A program made the translations under genes and the position numbers. A stretch of 64,000 nucleotides of DNA from Paractinoplanes ferrugineus (lineage in GTDB: Bacteria > Actinomycetota > Actinomycetes > Mycobacteriales > Micromonosporaceae). Shown here one piece after another: positions 44,445-53,720 of the stretch. Numbering within the stretch: position 1 is the stretch's first letter; the number at the start of each line of letters is the position of its first letter. The stretch lies in assembly GCF_016862195.1 (NCBI RefSeq), contig NZ_BOMM01000001.1, positions 310,001 through 374,000 on the forward strand, in the 5' to 3' direction. The notes under the pieces are model-generated. The model saw only the letters and a program-made list of their open reading frames with translations, did not search any database and was not told where the DNA came from.

Positions 44445-45461
44445 ATGATCCACTTGCCCCTGGTCCGTCAGGGCCCCCTGCGCGCGCTCGCGGTCCGGGT
44501 GGCGTTAGCCGTCCTGCTCGTCCTGGTCACGGTTGCGATCATCTATCTCGACCGTGACGGCTACCGTGACATCAACGAGGACGGCCTGAGCCTCCTCGAC
44601 TGCTTCTACTACGCGGTCGTGACGCTCTCCACGACCGGCTACGGCGACATCACCCCGGTCACTGCCGAGTCCCGGCTGGTGAACGTCCTGGTGATCACCC
44701 CGGCACGGGTGCTCTTCCTGATCATTTTGGTCGGTACGACCCTCGAGGTGCTCACCGACCAATATCGCAACAGCCTGCGCGTGGGCCGGTGGAGGCGGAA
44801 GTTGAAAGACCACATCATCGTCTGCGGTTACGGCACCAAAGGCCGGGCCGCGGTCGGCGCGCTGCTCGAGAGCGGCTGGGACAAGAGCCGCATCGTCGTG
44901 GTGGAGAGCCGCCCGGAAGGCGTCCGACAGGCCACCTCGAACGGCCTGGTGACGATCGAGGGCAACGCCACCCGCTCCTCGGTGCTCAACGAGGCCGACG
45001 TCAAGAACTGCAAGGCCGTCCTCATCGCCACCGACAGCGACGAGGCGTCCGTGCTGATCAGCCTCACCGTGCGCCAGCTGACCGCGGGCCAGGTGCGGAT
45101 CATCGCCGCGGTCCGCGAGCAGGAGAACGCCGCGCTGCTCAAGCAGAGCGGCGCCCACCACGTCATCGTCAGCTCGGCCACCGCCGGCCGCCTGCTGGGC
45201 CTGACCACCACGGCCCCGCCGCTCATCGACGTGGTCGAGGATCTGCTGACGCCGGGGCAGGGCATGGCCCTGGCGATGCGAAGCGCGGAACGCAGCGAGG
45301 TCGGCGAGAACCCCCGAGCATTGGCCACGCTCGTCGTCGCTCTGATCCGCCGCGGAAAGGTGCTCCCGTTGGGCGGCGGTCAGAGCGTCCAGATCGAGAC
45401 CGGCGACATGCTCGTCTACATTCGCGCCGAGGAAGGCAGCACCACCGGCACCGCGGTCTGA
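44445..45461 (+). CDS. Potassium channel with RCK/TrkA-type domain
   Basis: This is an inner-membrane K+ channel of 338 residues. A first hydrophobic helix (about 15-35) is followed by a pore helix and selectivity filter 'TLSTTGYGDITPV' (63-68), then TM2 (about 78-100). A cytosolic RCK domain (about 110-250) has 'HIIVCGYGTKGRAAVGALLE' and 'VVVESRPEGV', and a TrkA-C-like end follows. The two-TM topology is like MthK. ATG 44445 follows a TATGGT box at about -10, so the transcript may be leaderless. Confidence 0.9.
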   Translation: MIHLPLVRQGPLRALAVRVALAVLLVLVTVAIIYLDRDGYRDINEDGLSLLDCFYYAVVTLSTTGYGDITPVTAESRLVNVLVITPARVLFLIILVGTTLEVLTDQYRNSLRVGRWRRKLKDHIIVCGYGTKGRAAVGALLESGWDKSRIVVVESRPEGVRQATSNGLVTIEGNATRSSVLNEADVKNCKAVLIATDSDEASVLISLTVRQLTAGQVRIIAAVREQENAALLKQSGAHHVIVSSATAGRLLGLTTTAPPLIDVVEDLLTPGQGMALAMRSAERSEVGENPRALATLVVALIRRGKVLPLGGGQSVQIETGDMLVYIRAEEGSTTGTAV

Positions 45462-45474
45462 CCTAGCGGGCGAG

Positions 45475-46512
45475 CTACATGATGGTCCAGGTGTCGCCCG
45501 CGTTCAGCAGCTGGTCGAGCATCTCGTCGGGCGTACCCGTCACCTGGGCCTTCGCGTCTTCCAGCTGTTTCTGGATCAGCTGGTCGTAGGTCGGGCGCTT
45601 GACGTCGCGGAACACGCCGATCGGGGTGGTGCCCAGATCGGAGCCGGAAAGACGGGTCAGGGCGAAGGCGTAGGCCGGGTCGTCGACGGTGGCGTCGTGC
45701 ACCACCGGGGTCTCGCCGTCGAGGGCCGCGGAGTCACGTACGGCCAGGCCGAACGCGCCCGCCGGGTGCACCACGGAGAACTGCGACTCGCTGCCGAAGG
45801 TGATCGGCTGACCCTGCTCGAGGCGGATCAGGTGGTCGTCGCGGGTGGCCGAGTCCTTGATCAGCTCGAACGCGCCGTCGTTGAAGATGTTGCAGTTCTG
45901 GTAGATCTCGACGAACGCGCTGCCCTCGTGCTCGGCGGCCCGGCGCAGCACCGATTGCAGGTGCTTGGCGTCCGAGTCGATGGTGCGCGCCACGAACGTG
46001 GCCTCGGCGCCAAGGGCCAGCGACAGCGGGTTGAACGGGGCGTCCGCGGAACCGGCCGGCGTCGACTTGGTGATCTTGCCGAGTTCCGAGGTCGGTGAGT
46101 ACTGCCCCTTGGTCAGGCCGTAGATCCGGTTGTTGAACAGCAGGATCTTCAGGTTGACGTTGCGCCGCAGCGCGTGGATCAGGTGGTTGCCGCCGATCGA
46201 CAGCGCGTCGCCGTCGCCGGTGACGACCCAGACCGTCAGGTCGGGGCGGGACGACGAGAGGCCGGTCGCGATCGCCGGGGCACGCCCGTGGATCGAGTGC
46301 ATCCCGTACGTGTTCATGTAGTACGGGAAGCGCGACGAGCAGCCGATGCCGGAGATGAAGACGATCTTCTCGCGCGGGATGCCCAGCTCGGGCATGAAGC
46401 GCTGCATGGCGGCGAGGATCGAGTAGTCACCGCAGCCGGGGCACCAGCGCACCTCCTGGTCGGACTTGAAGTCCTTGGCGGTGAGCTTCAACTCAACAAC
46501 CGGGCTAGCCAT
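45475..46512 (-). CDS. korB: 2-oxoglutarate:ferredoxin oxidoreductase beta subunit
   Basis: This subunit binds thiamine diphosphate and, with KorA, converts 2-oxoglutarate and CoA to succinyl-CoA with reduction of ferredoxin. The 345 residues include 'EVRWCPGCGDYSILAAM' (CxxC of the Fe-S site), 'ISGIGCSSRFPYYMNTYG' and the TPP motif 'VVTGDGDALSIGGNHLIHAL'. It starts at ATG 46512, overlapping the korA stop by eight bases. It may also accept pyruvate-like 2-oxoacids; the substrate is by homology. Confidence 0.93.
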   Translation of the reverse strand: MASPVVELKLTAKDFKSDQEVRWCPGCGDYSILAAMQRFMPELGIPREKIVFISGIGCSSRFPYYMNTYGMHSIHGRAPAIATGLSSSRPDLTVWVVTGDGDALSIGGNHLIHALRRNVNLKILLFNNRIYGLTKGQYSPTSELGKITKSTPAGSADAPFNPLSLALGAEATFVARTIDSDAKHLQSVLRRAAEHEGSAFVEIYQNCNIFNDGAFELIKDSATRDDHLIRLEQGQPITFGSESQFSVVHPAGAFGLAVRDSAALDGETPVVHDATVDDPAYAFALTRLSGSDLGTTPIGVFRDVKRPTYDQLIQKQLEDAKAQVTGTPDEMLDQLLNAGDTWTIM

Positions 46513-48358
46513 TCTTGACCACGTCCTCGAGCATGCTTTCCAGGGTCGCGGCGGTGAAGGGCAGGCCGCTTACCTGGTTGAACGGAACCACGTCGATCAG
46601 GAACCTCGACCGGATGACGTGGGCGAGCTGGCCCAGGTTCATCTCGGGGACGACCACCTTGTCGTACGCCCCGAGCACCTCGCCGAGATTGGCCGGCAGC
46701 GGTGCGAGGTGACGCAGGTGCGCCTGGGCGATCGGCAGCCCTCGCTGCCGCAGCGCCCGGCAGGCCGCCCCGATCGGACCGTAGGTGGAGCCCCAGCCGA
46801 GCACGAGCACCCGGGCGTTCTCGTCGTTGTCCTCGATCTCGACGTCGGGCACCGGGATGGCCTCGATGCGGGCCGCCCGGGTGCGCACCATGAACTCGTG
46901 GTTGGCCGGGTCGTACGAGATGTCGCCGGTCTTGTCGGCCTTCTCCAGGCCGCCGATGCGGTGCTCGAGGCCGGGCGTGCCGGGGATCGCCCACGGCCGG
47001 GCCATCGTCTCCGGATCCCGAAGGTAGGGCAGGAAGCGGCCGTTCTCGCCGTTGGGCTCGGTGGCGAACGAGACCGAGAGGTCGGGCAGCTCGTCGGACG
47101 AGGGCAGCAGCCACGGCTCGGAGCCGTTGGCCACGTAGTTGTCGGAGAGCAGGATCACCGGCGTGCGATAGGTAAGCGCGATCCGCGCCGCCTCGATGGC
47201 CGCGTGGAAGCAGTCGGACGGCGACTTCGGCGCGATCACCGCCAGCGGTGCCTCGCCGTGCCGGCCGTAGAGCGCCATGTTGAGGTCGGCCTGCTCGGTC
47301 TTGGTCGGCATGCCGGTCGACGGGCCGGCTCGCTGCACGTCCACGATCACCAGCGGCAGCTCGAGCGCGATCGCGAGCGAGATGGTCTCGCTCTTCAGCG
47401 CCACGCCGGGGCCGGAGGTGGTGGTGACGCCGAGCATGCCGCCGTAGGACGCGCCCAGGGCCGCACCGACCGCCGCGATCTCGTCCTCGGCCTGGACCGT
47501 CGTGACGCCGAACTTCTTGTGCTTGGACAGCTCGTGCAGGATGTCGGAGGCCGGGGTGATCGGGTAGGCGCCGAGGAAGACCGGCAGCTTGGCCCGCACG
47601 CCCGCGGCCACCAGGCCGAGCGCGAGCGCCTGGTTGCCGGTGATGTTCCGGTAGGTGCCCGGGCGCATCTTGGCCGGCTTCACCTCGTAGCGGACCGAGA
47701 AGTCCTCGGTGGTCTCACCGAAGTTCCAGCCCGCCTGGAAGGCCGCCTTGTTGGCCGCGACCAGATCGGGGCGTTTGACGAACTTGCGCTCGAGGAACCG
47801 CAGAGTCGACTCGAACGGGCGCGAGTACATCCAGCTCAGCAGCCCGAGCGCGAACATGTTCTTGGCCCGCTCGGCGTCCTTCTTGGCGACCCCGAGCTCG
47901 GCGAGCGCGCCGACGGTCATCGAGGTCAGCGCGACCGGGTGGACCGAGAAGCTCTCGAGCGAGCCGTCCTCGAGCGGGCTGGCCGCGTAGCCGACCTTCT
48001 GCAGGTTGCGCTTGGTGAACTCGTCGGTGTTGACGATGATGTCGGCGCCCGGCGGCAGGTCGGCGACGTTGGCCTTGAGCGCGGCCGGGTTCATCGCGAC
48101 GAGTACGTGCGGCGAGTCGCCGGGGGTGAGGATGTCGTAGTCGGCGAAGTGCACCTGGAAGCTCGACACACCGGGCAGGGTGCCGGCTGGTGCGCGGATC
48201 TCGGCCGGGAAGTTGGGCAACGTCGAGATGTCGTTGCCGAGCTGCGCCGTCTCGGACGTGAACCGATCCCCCGTCAGCTGCATGCCGTCGCCCGAGTCGC
48301 CCGCGAACCGGATGACCACCCGGTCCAGCTGCTCGACTCGTTTTGCTCCAGCGGCCAC
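46505..48358 (-). CDS. korA: 2-oxoglutarate:ferredoxin oxidoreductase alpha subunit (gamma-alpha fusion)
   Basis: This 617-residue protein joins an N-terminal gamma domain ('VVIRFAGDSGDGMQLTGDRF', about 10-200) to the alpha domain ('FLGAYPITPASDILHELSKH', 'EDEIAAVGAALGASYGG'). It is the partner of the adjacent KorB. The fused layout is typical for Actinobacteria. GTG 48358 has GGAGG upstream, and upstream in-frame codons lack a ribosome site. An iron box-like dyad lies 124 bp upstream. No ferredoxin gene is in the window. Confidence 0.94.
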   Translation of the reverse strand: MAAGAKRVEQLDRVVIRFAGDSGDGMQLTGDRFTSETAQLGNDISTLPNFPAEIRAPAGTLPGVSSFQVHFADYDILTPGDSPHVLVAMNPAALKANVADLPPGADIIVNTDEFTKRNLQKVGYAASPLEDGSLESFSVHPVALTSMTVGALAELGVAKKDAERAKNMFALGLLSWMYSRPFESTLRFLERKFVKRPDLVAANKAAFQAGWNFGETTEDFSVRYEVKPAKMRPGTYRNITGNQALALGLVAAGVRAKLPVFLGAYPITPASDILHELSKHKKFGVTTVQAEDEIAAVGAALGASYGGMLGVTTTSGPGVALKSETISLAIALELPLVIVDVQRAGPSTGMPTKTEQADLNMALYGRHGEAPLAVIAPKSPSDCFHAAIEAARIALTYRTPVILLSDNYVANGSEPWLLPSSDELPDLSVSFATEPNGENGRFLPYLRDPETMARPWAIPGTPGLEHRIGGLEKADKTGDISYDPANHEFMVRTRAARIEAIPVPDVEIEDNDENARVLVLGWGSTYGPIGAACRALRQRGLPIAQAHLRHLAPLPANLGEVLGAYDKVVVPEMNLGQLAHVIRSRFLIDVVPFNQVSGLPFTAATLESMLEDVVKNG

Positions 48359-48481
48359 GTTCCAACCTCCAAAGGGCGCCGGCCAAGCGGGTGGAAGCAC
48401 GTCGATGGGCCGGCCCGCAGTTGTCACTTCCAGCCTACGTCGCTGCCCCTTACGGCTGCGGTAGGCCGTTGACCACACTAG

Positions 48482-48500
48482 CTAGGTAAGGCTTGCCTCT
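48482..48500. promoter_or_regulatory. Candidate iron box (IdeR/DtxR-type) between korA and nuoA
   Basis: The 15-bp core AGGTAAGGCTTGCCT (48484-48498) matches AGGTTAGSCTAACCT at 12 of 15 positions and is an imperfect dyad (6 of 7 pairs). It lies within the -35/-10 spacer of a possible korA promoter (-10 TAGTGT, 48475-48480, minus strand) and about 42 bp upstream of the nuoA start. Iron-dependent repression of one or both genes is inferred. Confidence 0.5.
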
Positions 48501-48541
48501 TCCAGCTGAGTCCACCAGTCGGTCAACTAAGCTGTCAGATC

Positions 48542-48919
48542 GTGGACGGCTATCTGGGTTCGTACGCCACGCTGGGGTTGGTCATCGCGGCCGGCGTGCT
48601 CGTCTTCGTGGGGGCGTTCTCGGCCAACCGGCTGCTCCGTCCGTCCGATCCGGCCCAGCCGAGCGGCAAGTACATCTCGTACGAGAGCGGCATCGACCCG
48701 GTCGGCGGAGACTGGGCACAGGCGCAGATCCGGTATTACGTGTACGCGTACCTCTATGTGCTTTTCGCCGTGGAAGCCGTTTTTCTCTTCCCGTGGGCAG
48801 TCGTGTTCGACCTGCCGGGTTTCGGCGCGGCCACGCTCACCGAAATGGCGATCTTCGTCGCGGTGCTGGCCCTGGGCATTCTGTACGCCTGGCGCAAGAA
48901 GATCCTGACCTGGACCTGA
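48542..48919 (+). CDS. nuoA: Orphan NADH-quinone oxidoreductase subunit A (NuoA)
   Basis: NuoA is a small three-TM subunit of complex I. The 125-residue protein has helices at about 8-28, 66-88 and 97-115 and the loop motif 'YISYESGIDPVGG'. In TM2 the usual 'FDVEALFLFPW' reads 'FAVEAVFLFPWA', so the Asp is Ala76 but Glu78 is kept. No other nuo gene is in the window. Some Actinobacteria carry a second partial nuo cluster next to kor, of which this may be the remnant. The GTG at 48542 has no clear ribosome site and a TAAGCT box at about -10, so it may be leaderless. Confidence 0.88.
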   Translation: MDGYLGSYATLGLVIAAGVLVFVGAFSANRLLRPSDPAQPSGKYISYESGIDPVGGDWAQAQIRYYVYAYLYVLFAVEAVFLFPWAVVFDLPGFGAATLTEMAIFVAVLALGILYAWRKKILTWT

Positions 48920-48977
48920 GACTCCGGCCGGGGTGGCGGGCTCGCCAGGTTCGAGCGGACATGCCAACATCGTCCGC

Positions 48978-49454
48978 ATGGGTCAGCTTCTCCTGTTCAT
49001 CGTCGTCGCCTTGGTGGTGGGTGCGATCGTCTTCGGTGTGACTGTGATGATGAGCGGAGGCGACTCCGGATTGACGCCCGTCGAACCCGACGGCCGCGCT
49101 GTGCCGCTTCCCAGTGACCGCCCGCTCGGTGAGGACGACATCTCCCAGACGATGTTCGACACCACCTGGCGCGGCTACCGCATGTCCCAGGTCGACCAGG
49201 CGCTGCAGCGGGCCGCCTATGACATCGGTTACAAGGGCGAGCTGATCAGCGTGCTCGAGGCCGAGGTCATCGCGCTGCGCGAGGGCCGCACCGCCGACGC
49301 CGACGCGCTGCGCAAGGCCCGCGAGGCGGCCGTGGCACCGGTCGGAGTGGCCAAGCCGGGCGAGCCGGACGCGGTCATCGAGCTCGACCCCGCCGTCCCG
49401 GTGCAGGACGTGCCGGTGGACGCCAAGAAATCCGAGCCGGCGGAGCCCCGATGA
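48978..49454 (+). CDS. Membrane-anchored DivIVA-domain protein
   Basis: The 158-residue protein has one N-terminal TM helix ('LLLFIVVALVVGAIVFGVTV') and a short DivIVA-type coiled-coil motif ('FDTTWRGYRMSQVDQALQRA' continuing 'AYDIGYKGELISVLEAEVIA'), then a Pro/Ala-rich tail. Similar small proteins sit near tag in mycobacteria (Rv1209, from memory). It may bind the membrane at curved or polar sites. Its ATG is at 48978 and its stop overlaps the next gene by four bases. Confidence 0.8.
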   Translation: MGQLLLFIVVALVVGAIVFGVTVMMSGGDSGLTPVEPDGRAVPLPSDRPLGEDDISQTMFDTTWRGYRMSQVDQALQRAAYDIGYKGELISVLEAEVIALREGRTADADALRKAREAAVAPVGVAKPGEPDAVIELDPAVPVQDVPVDAKKSEPAEPR

Positions 49455-49933
49455 GCGACGGGTTGGGTGACGCCGCCAGCCCCGGAACGGGCGAGGTGAC
49501 CGCCACGGTCATCGTCAACGCGCCCGCCGAGCGCGTCTTCGCCGCGTTCATGAACTGGGAGAGGCAGTCCGCCTGGATCCCGTTCACCAAGGTTCGGGTG
49601 GTCGAGGGCGACGGCGGCGAGGGCAGCCTGGTCGAGGCGATCACGGCGATCGGGCCGGCGTCGCTGCGCGACGAGATCCGGGTCGTCAAGGTCAACGCAC
49701 CGTTCGAGGTCCGCGTCGTGCACTGCGGCAAGGTGCTCCGCGGCCCCGGCTCGGTCCGCTGCACCGCCATGTCCGGCGACCGCACCCAGGTCGTCCTGCA
49801 CGAGTGGTTCCATCTTCCGGCCGGTCCGGTCGGCAAGGTCGCCTGGCCGGTGCTCTGGCCCGGCTCCAAGCTGAGCTTCACCGCCGCGCTGCGCAAGTTC
49901 GGCCGGCTGGTCGAGCAGGGCAAGCTGACCTAG
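49451..49933 (+). CDS. SRPBCC-family protein
   Basis: This 160-residue protein has a polyketide-cyclase/START-like fold ('VTATVIVNAPAERVFAAFMN' at the first strand and helix, 'WERQSAWIPFTKVRVVEG', a final helix 'LSFTAALRKFGRLVEQGKL'). It overlaps the DivIVA-like gene by ATGA and is followed by tag. The ligand is unknown. It is similar in type to the protein at 3945 but lacks the long tail. Confidence 0.8.
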   Translation: MSDGLGDAASPGTGEVTATVIVNAPAERVFAAFMNWERQSAWIPFTKVRVVEGDGGEGSLVEAITAIGPASLRDEIRVVKVNAPFEVRVVHCGKVLRGPGSVRCTAMSGDRTQVVLHEWFHLPAGPVGKVAWPVLWPGSKLSFTAALRKFGRLVEQGKLT

Positions 49934-49965
49934 AACTGTCGGGGGGTGGCCCTACGGTGGTCGCC

Positions 49966-50553
49966 ATGACAGACGAAACCGGGCTGCTCGTCGGCGCTGA
50001 CGGGCGGGCCCGTTGCTTCTGGGGCGGCAGCACCCCCGATTATGTGAGCTATCACGACACCGAGTGGGGTCAGCCGATCCGCGGTGACGACGCCCTCTTC
50101 GAGCGGATGAGCCTCGAGGCGTTCCAGTCCGGGCTCTCCTGGATCACCATCCTGCGCAAGCGGCCGGCGTTCCGGGCCGCGTTCGACGGCTTCCGGATCG
50201 ACAAGGTGGCGGCCTATTCCGAGGCCGACGCGACCCGGCTGATGGCCGATGTGGGCATCGTCCGCAACCGGATGAAGGTCGACGCCACCATGCACAACGC
50301 CCGGGTTGCCGCCGACCTGCCCGACGGTCTGTCCGCGCTGCTCTGGTCGTTCGCGCCGCAGCCGAAACCGCCGCGCCCGGTGGGCCGGGGCGACGTGCCG
50401 GCCACCACGCCCGAGTCGATCGCCCTGGCCAAGGCGCTCAAGAAGCGGGGCTTCAAGTTCGTGGGCCCCACCACCGCCTATGCGTTGATGCAGGCCACCG
50501 GCATGGTCGACGACCACCTGGCGGGCTGCTGGGTGGCTCCGATCGCCGCGTGA
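49966..50553 (+). CDS. tag: DNA-3-methyladenine glycosylase I
   Basis: This base-excision repair enzyme removes 3-methyladenine from alkylated DNA. The 195 residues show 'ARCFWGGSTPDYVSYHDTEW' (the first Zn-ligand Cys and a His), 'QSGLSWITILRKRPAFR', 'NRMKVDATMHNARV' and the C-terminal 'GFKFVGPTTAYALMQATGMV', 'DHLAGCW' with the further Zn ligands. The start is ATG 49966. It lies near the DUF3117 gene, as Rv1210-Rv1211 do in M. tuberculosis. Confidence 0.95.
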   Translation: MTDETGLLVGADGRARCFWGGSTPDYVSYHDTEWGQPIRGDDALFERMSLEAFQSGLSWITILRKRPAFRAAFDGFRIDKVAAYSEADATRLMADVGIVRNRMKVDATMHNARVAADLPDGLSALLWSFAPQPKPPRPVGRGDVPATTPESIALAKALKKRGFKFVGPTTAYALMQATGMVDDHLAGCWVAPIAA

Positions 50554-50557
50554 TGAG

Positions 50558-51091
50558 ATGGAGCGCATGGCGCAGTGGGCGGTGATTCTTCCGGGGCCGC
50601 AGTGGGCGACCGAGCGGCTCTTTCACAACGAGGGTCTGGCCGTCGCCGGTGCGGCGGGCGCGGTCGCGCCCGACGAGGAGGTGCTGCTGGTCGCCGACGG
50701 CCACGTGGTGGCCCTGTGCCGGGCCGCCAAGACCGACGGCGACGACCTGGTCCTGACCTACCTTCGCCGCCAGTTCGACGCCCCGGTGCCGGCTGAGGGC
50801 GTGGGTGGGGCCGGCCCGGTCGAGGTCGACCCCGAGTTTTTCCGCCGGCTGGTGTCGCAGTTGAGCGGGGCGAACGCGGCCGGCCTGCCCAGCTGGCTGG
50901 TAAGCGTCGCGCTGCCGATCGAGGCCGGCTCGCCGGCCGACGCGGTGCGCCAGTTCTGGTCGCATGTGCGTGAGCTGGGGCCGGCCGAGCTGCCGGCCTA
51001 TGTCTGGCCGTCCGGTGACGAGTTGGCCATGCTGGCGTTCGTGCTGGGCGCCGAGGCCAACCAGGATCCGGAAGAGGAGGACGAGGACTGA
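50558..51091 (+). CDS. Uncharacterised conserved protein
   Basis: This is a 177-residue soluble protein with no domain I recognise. It begins 'AQWAVILPGPQWATERLFHN', has a beta-rich middle ('EEVLLVADGHVVALCRAAKT') and ends in an acidic tail ('PEEEDED'). It lies 4 bp after tag, so it is probably co-transcribed. ATG 50558 and 50567 are both possible starts. Nothing in the sequence fixes a function. Confidence 0.65.
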   Translation: MERMAQWAVILPGPQWATERLFHNEGLAVAGAAGAVAPDEEVLLVADGHVVALCRAAKTDGDDLVLTYLRRQFDAPVPAEGVGGAGPVEVDPEFFRRLVSQLSGANAAGLPSWLVSVALPIEAGSPADAVRQFWSHVRELGPAELPAYVWPSGDELAMLAFVLGAEANQDPEEEDED

Positions 51092-51156
51092 GACGCCGAC
51101 CGCGACCCCGCAGCTGAGCTGCGAGATCGCGGTGTGGGGTGAACCGCCGGGCGCGC

Positions 51157-52069
<913 letters not shown>

Positions 52070-52073
52070 TCCG

Positions 52074-52862
52074 CTACCTGCCGTCGAACGCGGGCTTCTG
52101 CTTGGCCAGGAACGACGCGACGGCGGCCTTGTGGTCGGCGGTGCCGCCGCAGATCGACTGCGCCTGTGCCTCGGCCGCGAGGGCGTCGGAGAGCGTGCCG
52201 GCGTCGCCGATGGACAGCTCGCGCTTGATCGCGCCGTAGGCGACCGTGGGGCCGGCGGCGAGCTTGGCGGCCAGTTCCCGCGCGACCGGAAGAACCTGGT
52301 CGTCGTCCGCCACGAGCTGGGAGAGCAGACCGATCTCGGCCGCCCGCTGGGCCTTGACCGGCTGGGCGAGCAGCAGCAGCTCGACCGCGCGGGCGTGGCC
52401 CACGATCCGCGGCAGCGACCACGAGATTCCGGTGTCCCCGGCCAGCCCGACGTTGGCGAACGCCATCAGGAAGCCGGTCGACGGCCCGCCGATCCGGAAG
52501 TCGGCGAGCAGCGCCAGCGACGCCCCGGCCCCGGCCGCCATCCCGCGCACCGCCGCCACCACCGGTTTCGGCATGTTGGCCAGCCGCTGCGCGATCGGGT
52601 TGTAGTGCGCCCGCACGGTGTCCAGGTCGGTGTGGCCGGACTCCAGCAGCTCGGCGTGCTCGCGCAGGTCCTGCCCGACGCAGAAGCCGCGGCCGGCGCC
52701 GGCCAGCACGATCGCCCGGCAGGACCTGTCGGTCTCCAGCGCGGCGAGCGTGTCCCGCAGGGCCACCTTGAGCTCGACGTCGAGGGCGTTCATCGCGTCG
52801 GGCCGGTTGAGGGTGAGGGTGACGACCGCGTCGGTGCGGTCGACGAGCAGGGAGTCGGTCAT
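52074..52862 (-). CDS. Enoyl-CoA hydratase/isomerase family, PaaG-like
   Basis: This is a 262-residue crotonase-fold enzyme. The oxyanion-forming segments are 'RGFCVGQDLREHAEL' and 'AAVRGMAAGAGASLALLADF'. In 'NVGLAGDTGISWSLPRIVG' an Asp sits where hydratases have a catalytic Glu, the pattern of PaaG-type ring-1,2-epoxyphenylacetyl-CoA isomerases. It is translationally coupled (ATGA overlap) to a PaaX-family regulator, which supports aromatic acyl-CoA catabolism. No paaABCDE genes are in the window, so the real substrate is uncertain. Start: ATG 52862. Confidence 0.85.
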   Translation of the reverse strand: MTDSLLVDRTDAVVTLTLNRPDAMNALDVELKVALRDTLAALETDRSCRAIVLAGAGRGFCVGQDLREHAELLESGHTDLDTVRAHYNPIAQRLANMPKPVVAAVRGMAAGAGASLALLADFRIGGPSTGFLMAFANVGLAGDTGISWSLPRIVGHARAVELLLLAQPVKAQRAAEIGLLSQLVADDDQVLPVARELAAKLAAGPTVAYGAIKRELSIGDAGTLSDALAAEAQAQSICGGTADHKAAVASFLAKQKPAFDGR

Positions 52863-53671
52863 GGTTCCGAGAATCCCACACGACCGCCCCTCGTCACCGA
52901 TTGCAGGCAGCGTTCGACATATCGGTCCGCGGCCGGCCGCAGCCGGGCCGAGTGCCGGTCGAAGAAGCCGGCCGCACTCGCTCCCGGCCAGCGCGGCGGC
53001 AGCAGCGACGGCGGCAGCTGCGGATCGCGGAACAGGAACGAGCGCCACGCGTGCACGAGCCGGAACCGGGCCGCGTAGGCCTCCTCGTCGCTGCTGCGCG
53101 CGGTGACCGTGGTCACCACCGGCCGCAGGTCGGCGACGAAACCCTCGTAGGAACGGGCTAGCTCGTCCAGATCCCACGCCTTGCCGACCACCTCGGCGGC
53201 GCCGGGCGACCCGGCCGCGTGCGCGGCGCTGAACCGCTCGTAGCCGACCGCCGCTTCGGCCAGGACGAGGTCGACCTCGTCGGCCGCCCGGGGCGCGACC
53301 CAGGCATGCTCACCGAGCGAGCCGTAGCCGAGGAACGCCAGCCGGTTGGCCTCGCGCTTGGGCAGCGGACCGTGCAGCAGGACGAGATCGAACCGGCCGT
53401 CCCACCCGGCGCGCCCGGTGCGGTAGATCCGGGCGGCGGCCTCGTCGAGTCGACGCGCGGCCTTGGGGGTGAGCAGATAGCCCGGTCCGGAGACCAGACG
53501 CATCGGGTGCAGCCACCCCTGTCGCACCATTCGGGACACCGCGGTGCGCACGGCGGGGGGCGCGATGCCGAGCGGCGCAAGCAGCCTGACCAGGGCCGCA
53601 ACGGGTGCACGGCCCCCTCGTGGACGGAGGTAGTCGCCGTACAGGTCGAAGAGTGCCGACCGCGCCTGCAT
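52859..53671 (-). CDS. PaaX-family transcriptional regulator
   Basis: The 270-residue protein has an N-terminal winged helix ('ALVRLLAPLGIAPPAVRTAV', 'SRMVRQGWLHPMR') and a C-terminal PaaX dimerisation domain ('SAARRFRLVHAWRSFLFRDP'-like: 'RFRLVHAWRSFLFRDPQLP'). PaaX represses phenylacetate genes and is released by phenylacetyl-CoA. The ATG at 53671 gives 'QARSALFDLYGDYLRPRGG', the usual start. It precedes the PaaG-like gene in the same unit. A 9-bp inverted repeat upstream is a likely operator. Confidence 0.9.
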   Translation of the reverse strand: MQARSALFDLYGDYLRPRGGRAPVAALVRLLAPLGIAPPAVRTAVSRMVRQGWLHPMRLVSGPGYLLTPKAARRLDEAAARIYRTGRAGWDGRFDLVLLHGPLPKREANRLAFLGYGSLGEHAWVAPRAADEVDLVLAEAAVGYERFSAAHAAGSPGAAEVVGKAWDLDELARSYEGFVADLRPVVTTVTARSSDEEAYAARFRLVHAWRSFLFRDPQLPPSLLPPRWPGASAAGFFDRHSARLRPAADRYVERCLQSVTRGGRVGFSEP

Positions 53672-53681
53672 GACCGCACAT

Positions 53682-53720
53682 TGTGACAGCCCAAAAGACG
53701 ATATGCTAGACGCTGTCACA
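53682..53720. promoter_or_regulatory. Inverted repeat TGTGACAGC-N21-GCTGTCACA upstream of paaX
   Basis: Two perfect 9-bp arms (53682-53690 and 53712-53720) with centres 30 bp apart, about three helical turns, lie 11 bp upstream of the paaX start. The TAGCAT/CATATC-like A/T-rich spacer could hold the -10. PaaX-type regulators bind widely spaced dyads. Autoregulation is inferred. Confidence 0.55.

Noticed and set aside
48542..48919. nuoA as a pseudogene
   Set aside because: The frame is full length with three TM helices and the YESGID loop; only one residue of the TM2 signature is changed.
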